Shown here piece after piece: positions 36,080-45,057 of a DNA stretch of 45,153 nucleotides (positions within the stretch are counted from its first letter, which is position 1; each line of letters starts with the position of its first letter). This stretch comes from Actinomyces sp. Its GTDB lineage: Bacteria > Actinomycetota > Actinomycetes > Actinomycetales > Actinomycetaceae. A model generated the notes under the pieces. That model was not told the origin of the DNA. It did not search any database and saw nothing but the letters and a program-made list of their open reading frames with translations. The stretch lies in NCBI RefSeq assembly GCF_029851875.1, contig NZ_JARKVC010000027.1, positions 1-45,153 of the forward strand, in the 5' to 3' direction. A program made the position numbers and the translations under genes.

Positions 36080-37294
36080 ATGACTGAGGTCCACTCGCCT
36101 GACGCTCCCCGGCTCCTGCCTCGCTCGCTCGACCTGCCAGACTTCCCCTGGGACTGCCTGGCGCCCTACCGGGCCCGTGCTGCCGAGCACCCGGACGGCG
36201 TCGTCGACCTCGCCGTCGGCACACCGGTGGACCCTACCCCTCAGCTGGCGCGTCAGGCGCTGGCCGCGGCCGCTGACGCCCCGGGCTACCCGACGGCGAG
36301 CGGTACCCCGCAGGTGCGTGAGGCCGTCATCGCCTGGATGCACAGGCGTCGAGGGGTGGCCGGACTCACCCGTGACGCGGTGATCCCGACCATCGGCTCC
36401 AAGGAGAGCGTGGCCCTCCTGCCGTTGCAGCTGGGCGTGCGCCCCGGTGACCTCGTGCTCCATCCCCGCGTGGCCTACCCGACCTACGACGTCGGTGCCC
36501 GTCTGGCCGGTGCCACCCCGGTCCCGGTGGACACTGACGCCGACCCCTCCACCTGGCAGCTCCCGGAGGACGACCAGGGCGGGCGCGTGGCGCTCGTGTG
36601 GCTCAACAGCCCCGGCAACCCGGACGGGCACGTCCTGCCGGCTGAGCAGCTGGCGAGGATCGTGGCCTGGGCGCGTGAGCGTGGCGCCGTCGTCGCCTCG
36701 GACGAGTGCTACGCCGAGCTGGCCTGGGCCGAGCCCTGGGCCTCGGCAGGGGTTCCGAGCCTGCTGGACGCGCGGGTGACGGGGCTGCGGCGGGGCGGCA
36801 GCCCTGACCTGCGTGGGTTGCTGACCCTCTACTCCACCTCCAAGCAGTCCAACCTGGCTGGGTACCGCGCGGCCTTCCTCGCTGGTGACCCGGTGCTGGT
36901 GGGAGCAGTCACCCAGATGCGCAAGCACTCCGGGCTGCTGGTGCCCGCGCCGGTGCAGGCGGCGATGACGGCGGTGCTGGCTGACGATGCGCACGTCGAG
37001 GCACAGCGTGAGACCTATCGGGCTCGGCGTGAGGCCCTGGTGGAGGCGGCCACCGCTGCGGGCCTCGTCAACGACCCTGCCTCGGTGGCCGGGCTCTACC
37101 TGTGGCTCGCGGGGCCTGCCTCCATGAGCGCCTTCGACCTGGTGGGGGCCTTCGCGGAGCTGGGCATCGTCGTCGCACCAGGTGACTTCTACGGCGAGGC
37201 GGGAGCCGGGCGCGTGCGGGTGAGCCTGACGGACACCGATGAGCGGGTGGCGGCTGCCTGCCAGCGTCTGCGGACCACGCACCTGTTCCGCTAG
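36080..37294 (+). CDS. dapC: Succinyldiaminopimelate transaminase
   Basis: A 404-residue class I/II pyridoxal-phosphate aminotransferase making N-succinyl-L,L-diaminopimelate in lysine/DAP synthesis. The family N-terminus LDLPDFPWDCLAPYRARA and VVDLAVGTPVDPTP, the site GYPTASGTPQVREAV, the block NSPGNPDGHVLP, Asp/Tyr in SDECYAELAW and the PLP lysine in STSKQSNLAGYR (Lys255) are present. The C-terminal Arg for the carboxylate is probably in GRVRVSLTD. The substrate is inferred from the actinobacterial DapC pattern and the fdxA neighbour. The ATG at 36080 has no strong ribosome site. dapD is 2 kb away on the other strand. Confidence 0.92.
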   Translation: MTEVHSPDAPRLLPRSLDLPDFPWDCLAPYRARAAEHPDGVVDLAVGTPVDPTPQLARQALAAAADAPGYPTASGTPQVREAVIAWMHRRRGVAGLTRDAVIPTIGSKESVALLPLQLGVRPGDLVLHPRVAYPTYDVGARLAGATPVPVDTDADPSTWQLPEDDQGGRVALVWLNSPGNPDGHVLPAEQLARIVAWARERGAVVASDECYAELAWAEPWASAGVPSLLDARVTGLRRGGSPDLRGLLTLYSTSKQSNLAGYRAAFLAGDPVLVGAVTQMRKHSGLLVPAPVQAAMTAVLADDAHVEAQRETYRARREALVEAATAAGLVNDPASVAGLYLWLAGPASMSAFDLVGAFAELGIVVAPGDFYGEAGAGRVRVSLTDTDERVAAACQRLRTTHLFR

Positions 37295-37365
37295 CCCCTC
37301 TTCTCCTCCGTACGACGGCTCAGAGGGCGGGAGAAAACGGACTCGCGCCCCGCCGTCGCCCCGAA

Positions 37366-37379
37366 GCCACTAAAGTGGC
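37366..37379 (+). promoter_or_regulatory. Palindrome GCCACTAAAGTGGC before gltA
   Basis: The 14-base dyad has perfect 6-base arms and a 2-base centre and includes TAAAGT, a good -10-like hexamer, at 37371-37376, about 90 bases before the gltA ATG. An A/T core in a GC-rich region at this place suggests a promoter overlapped by an operator. No regulator gene is adjacent. Confidence 0.45.
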
Positions 37380-37464
37380 CTACGGAACAGGACCTAGGCC
37401 CCAACAGGTGCCGTGAGGCAGTGCGAGCTGCACGGGTCTTCGCCTCCATCCGCAAGGAGTCATC

Positions 37465-38877
37465 ATGACTGAGCAGAACGCCCCCACCACCGGCTCCGCC
37501 GTCGACCTGTCCGAGGCTGACGGGCCGGGCGTCCTCACCGTCGAGGACACGAGCCTGGAGCTGCCCCGCGTCCACGCCACCGAGGGCTCGGACGGCCTGG
37601 CCGTCGGCAGGCTCCTGGGCGCCACCGGCCTGGTGACCCTGGACCCGGGCTTCACCAACACCGCCTCGTGCACCTCGGACATCACCTACATCGACGGCGG
37701 CGCGGGCGTCCTGCGCTACCGCGGCTACCCGATCGACGAGCTGGCCAAGTCCTCCACCTTCCTGGAGGTGGCCTACCTCCTCATCAACGGCGAGCTGCCC
37801 GACGCCCAGACCTACGAGCGCTTTGAGCGACGGATCTCGCGCCACCGGCTCCTGCACGAGGACTTCCGCTCCTTCTTCACCTCCTTCCCCTCCTCCGGCC
37901 ACCCCATGGCCATCCTGCAGGCCGGGATCTCGGGCCTGGCTACCTACTACGAGGACACGCTCAACCCGCACGACCCCTACGAGCGTGAGCTCGCCACGGT
38001 CCTGCTGCTGAGCAAGATGCCGACGATGGTCTCCTACATCGCCCGGCGTGCCATCGGCCTGCCGCTGCTCTACCCCGACCCCAAGCGCGGCTACGTCGAC
38101 GACTTCCTCCACATGACCTTCGGCATGCCCTACCAGAGCTACGAGATCGACCCGGCCGTGGTGCGGGCCCTGGACATGCTGCTCATCCTCCACGCTGACC
38201 ACGAGCAGAACTGCTCCACCTCGACCGTGCGCCTGGTGGGCTCGGCCGACGCCAACATGTACGCCTCCGTGGCCGCTGGCATCGGCGCCCTGTCCGGGCC
38301 GCTGCACGGTGGGGCCAACGAGGCCGTGCTGCGCATGCTGGACATGATCCAGCGCGAGGGGATGAGCACAGCCGAGTTCGTGCGCAAGGTCAAGGACAAG
38401 GAGGACGGGGTGCGCCTCATGGGATTCGGCCACCGCGTCTACAAGAACTACGACCCGCGTGCCGCCCTGGTCAAGGAGGCCGCCCACGACGTCCTGTCCC
38501 GCCTGGGCTCGGGCGAGGGGGACCGCAAGCTGGAGATCGCCATGGAGCTGGAGGAGGTCGCGCTCCACGACGACTACTTCGTCTCGCGCAGGCTCTACCC
38601 CAACGTCGACTTCTACACCGGGCTCATCTACCAGGCCATGGGCTTCCCGACCAAGATGTTCACCCCGCTGTTCGCGCTGGGGCGCCTGCCGGGCTGGATC
38701 GCCCAGTACCGCGAGATGATCTCCGACCCGGCCAAGCGCATCGGCCGCCCGCGCCAGGTCTACACCGGTGAGGTGGAGCGCCACTACGTGGCCATGCACC
38801 GCCGCGAGCGCGAGGCCAAGGAGTACCCGGCCTTCCGCGAGGGCGTGCCCAGCCTGGACCGCGTCGCGCGGGTGTGA
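37465..38877 (+). CDS. gltA: Citrate synthase
   Basis: A 470-residue citrate synthase of the hexameric type II (GltA) family, joining acetyl-CoA and oxaloacetate at the entry to the TCA cycle. The catalytic blocks are HADHEQNCSTSTVRLVGSA, SGPLHGGANEAVLRML with the first catalytic His, GFGHRVYKNYDPRA with the second, and VDFYTGLIYQAMGFP with the Asp region. The first 45 residues are acidic and poorly conserved, so the protein is longer than the usual 430. AAGGAG precedes ATG 37465. No other TCA gene lies nearby. Confidence 0.96.
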   Translation: MTEQNAPTTGSAVDLSEADGPGVLTVEDTSLELPRVHATEGSDGLAVGRLLGATGLVTLDPGFTNTASCTSDITYIDGGAGVLRYRGYPIDELAKSSTFLEVAYLLINGELPDAQTYERFERRISRHRLLHEDFRSFFTSFPSSGHPMAILQAGISGLATYYEDTLNPHDPYERELATVLLLSKMPTMVSYIARRAIGLPLLYPDPKRGYVDDFLHMTFGMPYQSYEIDPAVVRALDMLLILHADHEQNCSTSTVRLVGSADANMYASVAAGIGALSGPLHGGANEAVLRMLDMIQREGMSTAEFVRKVKDKEDGVRLMGFGHRVYKNYDPRAALVKEAAHDVLSRLGSGEGDRKLEIAMELEEVALHDDYFVSRRLYPNVDFYTGLIYQAMGFPTKMFTPLFALGRLPGWIAQYREMISDPAKRIGRPRQVYTGEVERHYVAMHRREREAKEYPAFREGVPSLDRVARV

Positions 38878-39203
38878 GGTAGGGCGGTCGCTGGCAGGCA
38901 TGACGGGGGAGGCCGCTGAGCGCGCGAGCTCGGGCAGGCGGGACCACACGTGCCACAGCGGGGTCGGGTAGGGCAGGAGGGTGTCCACGCTGATACGGAA
39001 TACTGTCTCGTCCCGCTCCAGGGGCAGAGGGCTCTGGTCTGCCTCACAGGTCCGGACTGACACTCGCAGGCCCTGATGCTCCAGCAGGACGTGTGTGGTC
39101 CCCGGCGGGGCAGGATCCTGGGCGAGTGTGGACAGGGCTCGTGCCGCCTGGCTCAGCTCATCGAGGGTGAGGCGGGTGCTGAGGCTTCGCTCCTGCCGTG
39201 CTC
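38878..39203 (-). other. Intergenic region with a possible broken or small gene on the reverse strand
   Basis: Between the convergent gltA and dapD. On the reverse strand a frame from about 39190 reads RQERSLSTRLTLDELSQAAR, then THVLLEHQGLRVSVRTCE and FRISVDTLLPYPTPLWHVW, which looks protein-like. Its only clear start is GTG 39063 and no stop occurs before it runs antisense through gltA to 37291, so no credible gene end can be set. It may be a decayed gene fragment. There is no hairpin of note. Confidence 0.3.
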
Positions 39204-40187
39204 CTACTGGTGTGAGTGCAGCTCCGGGTTGAGCTCGATGCTCTTGCCGCCGCGCGCCAGCGCCTCGACGGCGCCGGACTGGGAGTTGCGGCGGAAGAGC
39301 ACGTTGGAGGCCCCGGCCAGCTCGCGGGCGGAGATGACTCGCGGCTCCTTGAACAGACCGTGAGCGCCAGGGACCACGCCGCCCGAGGGCAGCAGGGAGA
39401 CCTTGGTGCCGGCCGTCAGGTACAGGCCCGCCTCGACCACGCAGTCGTCGCCCAACGGGATGCCGAGGCCGGAGTTGGCCCCCAGCAGGCAGCGCTCGCC
39501 CAGGGCCACGCGCTGGCGCCCACCGCCGGAGAGCATGCCCATGGTGGAGGCGCCTCCACCCACGTCCGAGCCGTCACCGATGACCACGCCCTGGGAGACT
39601 CGTCCCTCGACCATGGAGCGCCCCAGCGTCCCGGCGTTGTAGTTGACGAAGCCGGCGTGCATCACCGTGGTGCCCTCGGACAGGTACGCGCCCAGGCGGA
39701 CCTTGGCTGCGTCACCGATGCGCACGCCCGAGGGCAGGACGTAGTCGGTCATCCGGGGGAACTTGTCTACGGAGTTGACCTGCACGGGGTGGCCGAGCTG
39801 GGCGCGCAGGCGCATCCGGGTGGTCTCGAAGTCCTCGGCCGAGCACGGGCCGGCCGAGGTCCACACCACCGAGGGCAGGCGGGAGAAGATGCCGTCGAGG
39901 TTGACGGTGTTGGGGCGGGCCAGACGGTGAGACAGGACGTGCAGGCGCAGGTAGGCGCCGGCGACCGTCTGGGGAGCGTCGTCCAGGTCCGCCCAGGTGC
40001 GCACGACGGTGGTGTGGACGCCGCGGGCCTGGTCGCGGGTCTCCATCGCGGTCAGGCGAGCCAGGAGGTCGGCGTCGCCGTCCTCGGGCTCGCCTCCCAG
40101 GATCGGCTTCGGGTACCACACGTCAAGGGTGTGTCCGTCGTCGGTCACGGTAGCCAGGCCGAGGCCCCAAGCGCTGCGAGTTGTCAT
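39204..40187 (-). CDS. dapD: Tetrahydrodipicolinate N-succinyltransferase (actinobacterial type)
   Basis: A 327-residue acyltransferase that adds a succinyl group to tetrahydrodipicolinate, the step before DapC. The N-terminal domain begins [22 protein letters not shown]; the left-handed beta-helix part has hexapeptide turns ([60 protein letters not shown]). The conserved actinobacterial ending is [13 protein letters not shown]. It stands alone on the reverse strand, divergent from the histidine phosphatase with a 73-base gap. It completes with dapC the succinylase branch while ddh supplies the other. Confidence 0.94.
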   Translation of the reverse strand: MTTRSAWGLGLATVTDDGHTLDVWYPKPILGGEPEDGDADLLARLTAMETRDQARGVHTTVVRTWADLDDAPQTVAGAYLRLHVLSHRLARPNTVNLDGIFSRLPSVVWTSAGPCSAEDFETTRMRLRAQLGHPVQVNSVDKFPRMTDYVLPSGVRIGDAAKVRLGAYLSEGTTVMHAGFVNYNAGTLGRSMVEGRVSQGVVIGDGSDVGGGASTMGMLSGGGRQRVALGERCLLGANSGLGIPLGDDCVVEAGLYLTAGTKVSLLPSGGVVPGAHGLFKEPRVISARELAGASNVLFRRNSQSGAVEALARGGKSIELNPELHSHQ

Positions 40188-40260
40188 GGATCACAGGATA
40201 GGGGACTCAGGTCCTGTCTGCGGAGCCTTTCCTGAGATCTGGTCGTGCGAGAATCGCGTC

Positions 40261-40947
40261 ATGGCGCGCACCACGATCCACCTCATGCGGCACGGCGAGG
40301 TCCACAACCCCGAAGGCGTCCTGTACGGGCGCATGCCGGGCTACCACCTGTCAGACCTCGGCCGGGAGATGGCGGCCCAGGTGGCCGACGTGCTGTCTGC
40401 CGCCGGCCATGACATCGCTGGTGTGGTGACCTCCCCGCTGGAGCGCGCGGTGGAGACCGGGGCCCCCACCGCTGCCGCCTTCGGGCTCCAGGCGGACACT
40501 GACGAGCGCCTCATCGAGGCGGACAACCACTTTGAGGGCGTGGCCGTCAACCGCAACCGGTGGGTCCTGGCCCATCCCGAGCACTGGCGCTACTACCTCA
40601 ACCCTGCGCGTCCGTCGTGGGGAGAGCCCTACACCGAGCTCGTGGCCCGTATGGCGGCCGCCGTGCGTCAGGCGCGCACACGATTCGAGGGCCACGAGGC
40701 CCTGCTGGTCTCCCACCAGCTGCCGATATGGGCCACGCGCCTGTGGCTGGAGGGACGGCTGCTGCTCCACGACCCCAGGAAGCGCCAGTGCTCCCTGGCC
40801 TCGCTGACCTCCCTGACCTTCGATGGCGCGACCCTGGTGGGACTGTCCTACTGGGAACCTGCCGGTGACCTGCTGCGGCGGGCCGAGGACATGGTTCCCG
40901 GCTCCTCGGCGGCGGTCGCGAAGATCGGCCAGGAGGCCCGGGCGTGA
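40261..40947 (+). CDS. Histidine phosphatase family protein
   Basis: A 228-residue phosphoglycerate-mutase-like phosphatase. The phosphohistidine motif is LMRHGEV (residues 8-14), then TSPLERAVETGAP (Arg), the Glu in RLIEADNHFEG, and the second His in LLVSHQLPIWATRL. The substrate is not readable; it may be a small phosphomonoester. ATG 40261 is right at the motif, so the start is sure. The stop overlaps the start of the next gene by four bases, implying the two are made together. It is divergent from dapD. Confidence 0.92.
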   Translation: MARTTIHLMRHGEVHNPEGVLYGRMPGYHLSDLGREMAAQVADVLSAAGHDIAGVVTSPLERAVETGAPTAAAFGLQADTDERLIEADNHFEGVAVNRNRWVLAHPEHWRYYLNPARPSWGEPYTELVARMAAAVRQARTRFEGHEALLVSHQLPIWATRLWLEGRLLLHDPRKRQCSLASLTSLTFDGATLVGLSYWEPAGDLLRRAEDMVPGSSAAVAKIGQEARA

Positions 40948-41735
40948 CCCAGGGGCTGGTGCCGCAGGAGCCTGGTAGCGAGATCGTCCCGGCCGCCGCC
41001 TCCGGTCTGCAGCGCTCCTCAGCCTCAGGACCGGCGGACAGGCCTCGGCCCGCTGCCCGCCGCCCCTGGACGGGGCAGGACTTCGTGTGGTGGAACACCG
41101 CGGGCGTGCTCACAGCCCTGTGCGCCGGCCGCCGTCCCAACCCGGTCTCGCCCGTCGTCGACCCGGTGCGCTGTGCCTTTGCTGGCGAGGAGGTCATGCT
41201 GGCGACCTGCGACGCCGAGATGCTCATGTGGCGTCGGGGGGACGCCACCTACAACCCCTCGCGAGGCTTCTTCCTGGCCGGTGGCCCCGTTGGCCTGGCG
41301 CTGACGGCGGCCTTCTTCGGCGGCCAGGCCTATCTCAATTCCCGGCGTAAGAAGGCGGCGCAGGCGGACGCCGTTGAGCGCTGGCGGCACCTGGCTGACG
41401 CGCGCCTGACGGTCTCGACCCACGGCATCTACCTGGGCACGGGGGAGGGGATCATGCCGATCGCCTACCGCGACGTCCAGGAGGTGCAGCTCACCGCCAC
41501 CGGGGAGATCGTCATGGCGGCAGCCAACGCCTCCGGATCGGCTCGGTGGAAGCTGCGGGCGCAGTGGGCTGAGCTCGTCCTCATCCTGTGGGCGGCGCGC
41601 TACATGCCTGACCACCCCCAGGTGATCGGACGCACCTGGCTGCCTGGCGACTGGTTCCTGCACGCGGCCGCCCACGGCTACGACGTCGACACCAGCACCT
41701 GGCCTCGTTACACACCACCTGCCCTGCGTCCCTGA
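40944..41735 (+). CDS. Hypothetical protein with one membrane segment
   Basis: A 263-residue protein I do not recognise. The first 45 residues are Pro/Ala/Ser-rich. A segment GFFLAGGPVGLALTAAFFGGQAYL (about residues 108-132) may span or dip into the membrane and is followed by basic NSRRKKAAQ. The second half, LTVSTHGIYLGTGEGIMPIAYRDVQEVQLTATGEIVMAA, has the strand pattern of a PH-like or YdbT-like domain, which is a guess. It starts with GTG overlapping the phosphatase stop (GTGA, 40944-40947), so coupling is likely and a joint role possible. Confidence 0.6.
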   Translation: MTQGLVPQEPGSEIVPAAASGLQRSSASGPADRPRPAARRPWTGQDFVWWNTAGVLTALCAGRRPNPVSPVVDPVRCAFAGEEVMLATCDAEMLMWRRGDATYNPSRGFFLAGGPVGLALTAAFFGGQAYLNSRRKKAAQADAVERWRHLADARLTVSTHGIYLGTGEGIMPIAYRDVQEVQLTATGEIVMAAANASGSARWKLRAQWAELVLILWAARYMPDHPQVIGRTWLPGDWFLHAAAHGYDVDTSTWPRYTPPALRP

Positions 41736-41925
41736 CGGCTAGGGGGCTGACTGCTTGAGGCGGACCGACCATGGCGGGTCCGTGCTGCGGGGTGGCGAGT
41801 GGCGTGAAGGTGATGCGGAGGTGAGAAAGGGGCGGCGACGGGCGCTGTGGGGCGCCGACGCAGGTGGGCGAGGGAGGTCAGTCCTCGTGGCCCCAGCCCA
41901 ACGCCCTCAGCGCCTCACGGGACTC

Positions 41926-42399
41926 CTAGCGCTCCGGGTCCTGCGGGTCCTCGCCCTGGCCGCGCTGGCTGCCCTGGCCGCCAGACTGGTCCTGCTGGTC
42001 CCGTTGATCCTGGGGGCGGCCCTGGTCGGCCTGCGTCGTCGTGCCGCGTGAGCCGGAAGCAGAGTCGTGTCGCTGACGGCGCAGGTCCTCGTCCAGGCGG
42101 CGTAGGAACTCCGGGTCGTCATCCGGAGCGGCAGGACGTGGGCGCTGGGGGCGTCGGAAGGAGGTGCCTTCCTTGGAGGACCAGACGGTGGGCTCGACGT
42201 AGCCGCCTCGCTCCTCGGCCGCCTTGACCCGACTGACGATGATCCAGGCCACCGGCCCAACCACGGCCATCATGACGATGAGGATGATCCACAGCATCTT
42301 GGGCATCCGGGCAGGCATGTCCTCGTCAGGCGTGCGCGCGCAGTCGATGAGCGCGTACAGGGTCAGTGCCAGCGCGAGGACCGGAAGAAGCGCCTTCAT
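41926..42399 (-). CDS. PLDc_N domain membrane protein
   Basis: A 157-residue protein with two N-terminal helices, MKALLPVLALALTLYALIDC and MLWIILIVMMAVVGPVAWIIV, joined by RTPDEDMPARMPK; this is the phospholipase D-nuclease N-terminal (PLDc_N) domain often found alone in actinobacteria. The cytoplasmic tail is low-complexity, rich in Gln, Asp, Arg and Gly, probably disordered. There is no catalytic HKD motif. ATG 42399 is chosen; a GTG two codons earlier is possible. About 190 bases separate it from the previous gene, without other features. Confidence 0.82.
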   Translation of the reverse strand: MKALLPVLALALTLYALIDCARTPDEDMPARMPKMLWIILIVMMAVVGPVAWIIVSRVKAAEERGGYVEPTVWSSKEGTSFRRPQRPRPAAPDDDPEFLRRLDEDLRRQRHDSASGSRGTTTQADQGRPQDQRDQQDQSGGQGSQRGQGEDPQDPER

Positions 42400-42582
42400 G
42401 GGCACCCACCCTAGTGGAAGGCGGCCTGCCAGCGGCTGACCGCCTGGCCAGATCGGCTGCCGGTCAGCTCCCGGGCTGGTTGTCAGGTCCTGTCATGCCG
42501 TGACGGACCGCGCCGGACCACAGCGGGTAGCCAGGAGCGACGGGCACAGTGCGCGAGCAGCCGGATGTGCCACCCTGGTGCC

Positions 42583-43959
42583 GTGTCTGACCCCATGCAC
42601 CCCACCTGCCCGGGAGGCCCCGGTCCCGAGCCCTCCGGCTCCCTACGAACTCGCGACAGCGCGCTCCCCGGTGGTACCCGGATCCAGATGGTCCCAGGTG
42701 GGACCTCGCCGGCGCAGGTGACCGAGCTCTTCCAAGTGATCTCCTCGCTCCTGGCCACGGTGCCCGGCAGCGCGGATACTCGGTGTACCTCTGACGACGC
42801 CGAGGGACACGGCCTGCGGGCAGCCTCGCGGCCTCGGACGAGCGCGCCCTCCTCCCTCCTCGTCCCCGTGGCCCCGGGAGAGGACCTGGCCGCACTGCGC
42901 GGACGCCTGGAACGCGTCCTGGCGCAGGGTGTGCCGCCGGGCGCCGACTTCATCCTGCGAACCTCCGGCTCCTCCTGCGGCACAGGAAGCCTCGTGGCCA
43001 TGAGCGCCGCCGCCCTGACCGCCTCGGCGCGGGCGACCTACGCGCGCCTGGAGGGCCCAGGCCGCTGGGTGCTGGCCCTGCCTGCTCATCATGTGGCCGG
43101 ACTGCAGGTGCTCGTGCGCTCTGCCCTGGCCGGGTGCCTGCCCGTCGTCGTCGACACTCACGCGGGCTTCAGTGCCCAGGCGCTGGCTGAGGGGCTGGAG
43201 AAGGCTCTCAGTCTCGGCGGGCAGGCGCCGGTCTACACCTCACTGGTCCCCACCCAGCTGCTGCGCTGCCTGGAGGACCCGCGGGCTGTGGCCGCCCTGA
43301 CCCGCGCGACCGCGGTCCTCGTAGGAGGAGCAGCCACGAACCCGGCCCTGCATCAGCGCGCGCTCACCGCAGGGGTGAGGGTGGTGCGCACCTACGGCAT
43401 GAGTGAGACCGGTGGCGGCTGCGTCTATGACGGCCGGCCGCTGGAGGGGGTGAGCGTGCGCCTCCAGGATCCTGACGCCGACGGCGTCGGGCGGGTGGTC
43501 CTGGCCGGCCCGGTCCTGGCCGAGGCCTGCTGGGAGGGCTCCTCCCTTCTTCGCCGGGGCCCGGACGGCGCGGCTGAGCTGCTCACCTCGGACCGGGGCA
43601 TGCTCGACGACGGCGTCCTGACGGTGCTGGGACGCGTGGACGACGTCATCGTCACCGGCGGCGTCAAGGTGGAGCCGCGGGTGGTGGAGGAGGTGGTGGC
43701 GAGCCTGGCAGGGGTCGCACAGTGCTGCGTCGTGGCTGTCCCTGATGCCCGGTGGGGCGCTGCCGTGGTCGCCGTGGTCGTGGCGAGGCCCGGCCAGGTC
43801 CTCGAGGCTGAGGGGCTGCGGGTGGCTGCGCGTGCCCGGCTCGACGGCGCCCACGCACCGAAGCACGTCCTGGTGGTCGACCGGCTTCCAGAGCGGGGCT
43901 CGGGCAAGGTGGACCGGCGGACGGTGGCCGCCCTCGCCCGCGAGCGCCTGGCGGGGTAG
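42583..43959 (+). CDS. menE: O-succinylbenzoate-CoA ligase
   Basis: A 458-residue acyl-AMP-forming enzyme that activates O-succinylbenzoate with CoA in menaquinone synthesis. The adenylation motifs are FILRTSGSSCGTGS (A3, P-loop), TYGMSETGGGCVYDG (A5), DDGVLTVLGRVDDVIVTGGVKVEP (A7-A8) and the catalytic lysine in GSGKVDRRTV (A10). The A3 loop is unusual in having Ser and Cys where TGTTG.PK is common, but the lysine of A10 is kept. The N-terminal 60 residues are poorly conserved and the protein is short, as is usual for MenE. GTG 42583 is the preferred start; 109 bases before menA. Confidence 0.85.
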   Translation: MSDPMHPTCPGGPGPEPSGSLRTRDSALPGGTRIQMVPGGTSPAQVTELFQVISSLLATVPGSADTRCTSDDAEGHGLRAASRPRTSAPSSLLVPVAPGEDLAALRGRLERVLAQGVPPGADFILRTSGSSCGTGSLVAMSAAALTASARATYARLEGPGRWVLALPAHHVAGLQVLVRSALAGCLPVVVDTHAGFSAQALAEGLEKALSLGGQAPVYTSLVPTQLLRCLEDPRAVAALTRATAVLVGGAATNPALHQRALTAGVRVVRTYGMSETGGGCVYDGRPLEGVSVRLQDPDADGVGRVVLAGPVLAEACWEGSSLLRRGPDGAAELLTSDRGMLDDGVLTVLGRVDDVIVTGGVKVEPRVVEEVVASLAGVAQCCVVAVPDARWGAAVVAVVVARPGQVLEAEGLRVAARARLDGAHAPKHVLVVDRLPERGSGKVDRRTVAALARERLAG

Positions 43960-44067
43960 CTGGTGGGGCAGGCCGTGGCGCCTGGCGGGGTGTCCCGCTC
44001 CAGGTCGCTCCCGAGCCGGTTGGTGGGCTCGCGGTAGGCTCGTGGGGTCCCACCCTGAAGGAGAAGC

Positions 44068-45057
44068 GTGTCTGCTCACGATGGTCCTGTTCCCCCGTCC
44101 ACCCCGTGCCCCAGCGCACCGGAGGCGGACGGCCCACGTGCCACGAGCTGGGCCGAGGTGGTGCGGCTGCGTACCCTCCCCGCGGCCCTGGCTCCGGTGG
44201 TCCTGGGGGCGGGAGCCGCGGGGGCGCTGGGGACCTTCTCCCTGCCGCGCACGCTCCTGGCCGGCGGCGTGGCCCTGGCTCTCCAGATCGGCTCGAACCT
44301 CGCCAACGACTACTCCGACGGCGTGCGGGGCACTGATGACGACCGCACCGGCCCGCCGCGTCTGACCGCCTCCGGCCAGGTACGTCCCGCCGTGGTCAAG
44401 TACGCCGCCTTCGGCTGCTTCGCCCTGGCCGGCCTGCTCGGTCTGGTCCTGCTGGCCCTGTCCGGCCAGTGGTGGCTGGCCGCCGTCGGCGTCGCGGCAG
44501 TGGCTGCGGCCTGGTTCTACACCGGAGGCTCCCACCCCTACGGCTACGCCGGTCTGGGTGAGGTCTTCGTCTTCATCTTCTTCGGGCTGGTGGCTACCGG
44601 CGGGACTGTCTACGTCCAGGGTGGGACGGTGCCCGGGTGGGTGTGGCTGTCAGCCTGCGGCATCGGTCTGATCGCCTGCTCGCTGCTCATGGTCAACAAC
44701 CTGCGTGACATCAGCACCGACCCTGCTCACGGCAAGAGGACCCTGGCGGTGCGTCTGGGGGAGGCTCGGGCCCGCTCAGCCTTCGTCCTCATGGTGCGCC
44801 TGCCCGTCCTGCTGGGGATCGCGGCACTGACCTGGGTGCGCTGGAGCGAGAACCAGGACGGCAACGCCTTGGGGGGTGCGCTCATGCTCATCGTCGTGGC
44901 GGTGGTGCTGGCGCTCGCGTCCCACCGCGTGAGCCTTCCGGTGCGCGACGGTGCACAGGGACGCGCCCTGATCCCGGCGCTGCGGGACACCGGCCTGTAC
45001 GAGCTGGTCTACGGCGTCGTCATGGCCCTGGGCCTGCTGGTCGTGACCGCGGCCTGA
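44068..45057 (+). CDS. menA: 1,4-Dihydroxy-2-naphthoate polyprenyltransferase
   Basis: A 329-residue integral membrane prenyltransferase that attaches the isoprenoid chain to 1,4-dihydroxy-2-naphthoate in menaquinone synthesis. It has about eight helices. The first Asp-rich motif is NLANDYSDGVRGTDDDR, and the second is NNLRDISTDPAHGKRTLAVRLG, both binding prenyl diphosphate through Mg2+. It opens TLPAALAPVVLGAGAAGALG, as in the family. The GTG start at 44068 follows AAGGAGAAGC, a strong ribosome site. menE is directly upstream. The remaining 96 bases of the window hold nothing I can identify. Confidence 0.94.
   Translation: MSAHDGPVPPSTPCPSAPEADGPRATSWAEVVRLRTLPAALAPVVLGAGAAGALGTFSLPRTLLAGGVALALQIGSNLANDYSDGVRGTDDDRTGPPRLTASGQVRPAVVKYAAFGCFALAGLLGLVLLALSGQWWLAAVGVAAVAAAWFYTGGSHPYGYAGLGEVFVFIFFGLVATGGTVYVQGGTVPGWVWLSACGIGLIACSLLMVNNLRDISTDPAHGKRTLAVRLGEARARSAFVLMVRLPVLLGIAALTWVRWSENQDGNALGGALMLIVVAVVLALASHRVSLPVRDGAQGRALIPALRDTGLYELVYGVVMALGLLVVTAA

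Noticed and set aside
37291-39063. 590-codon open frame on the reverse strand across gltA
   Set aside because: It is antisense to a clear citrate synthase; its Gly/Val/Asp/His-rich translation is typical of shadow frames in GC-rich DNA.
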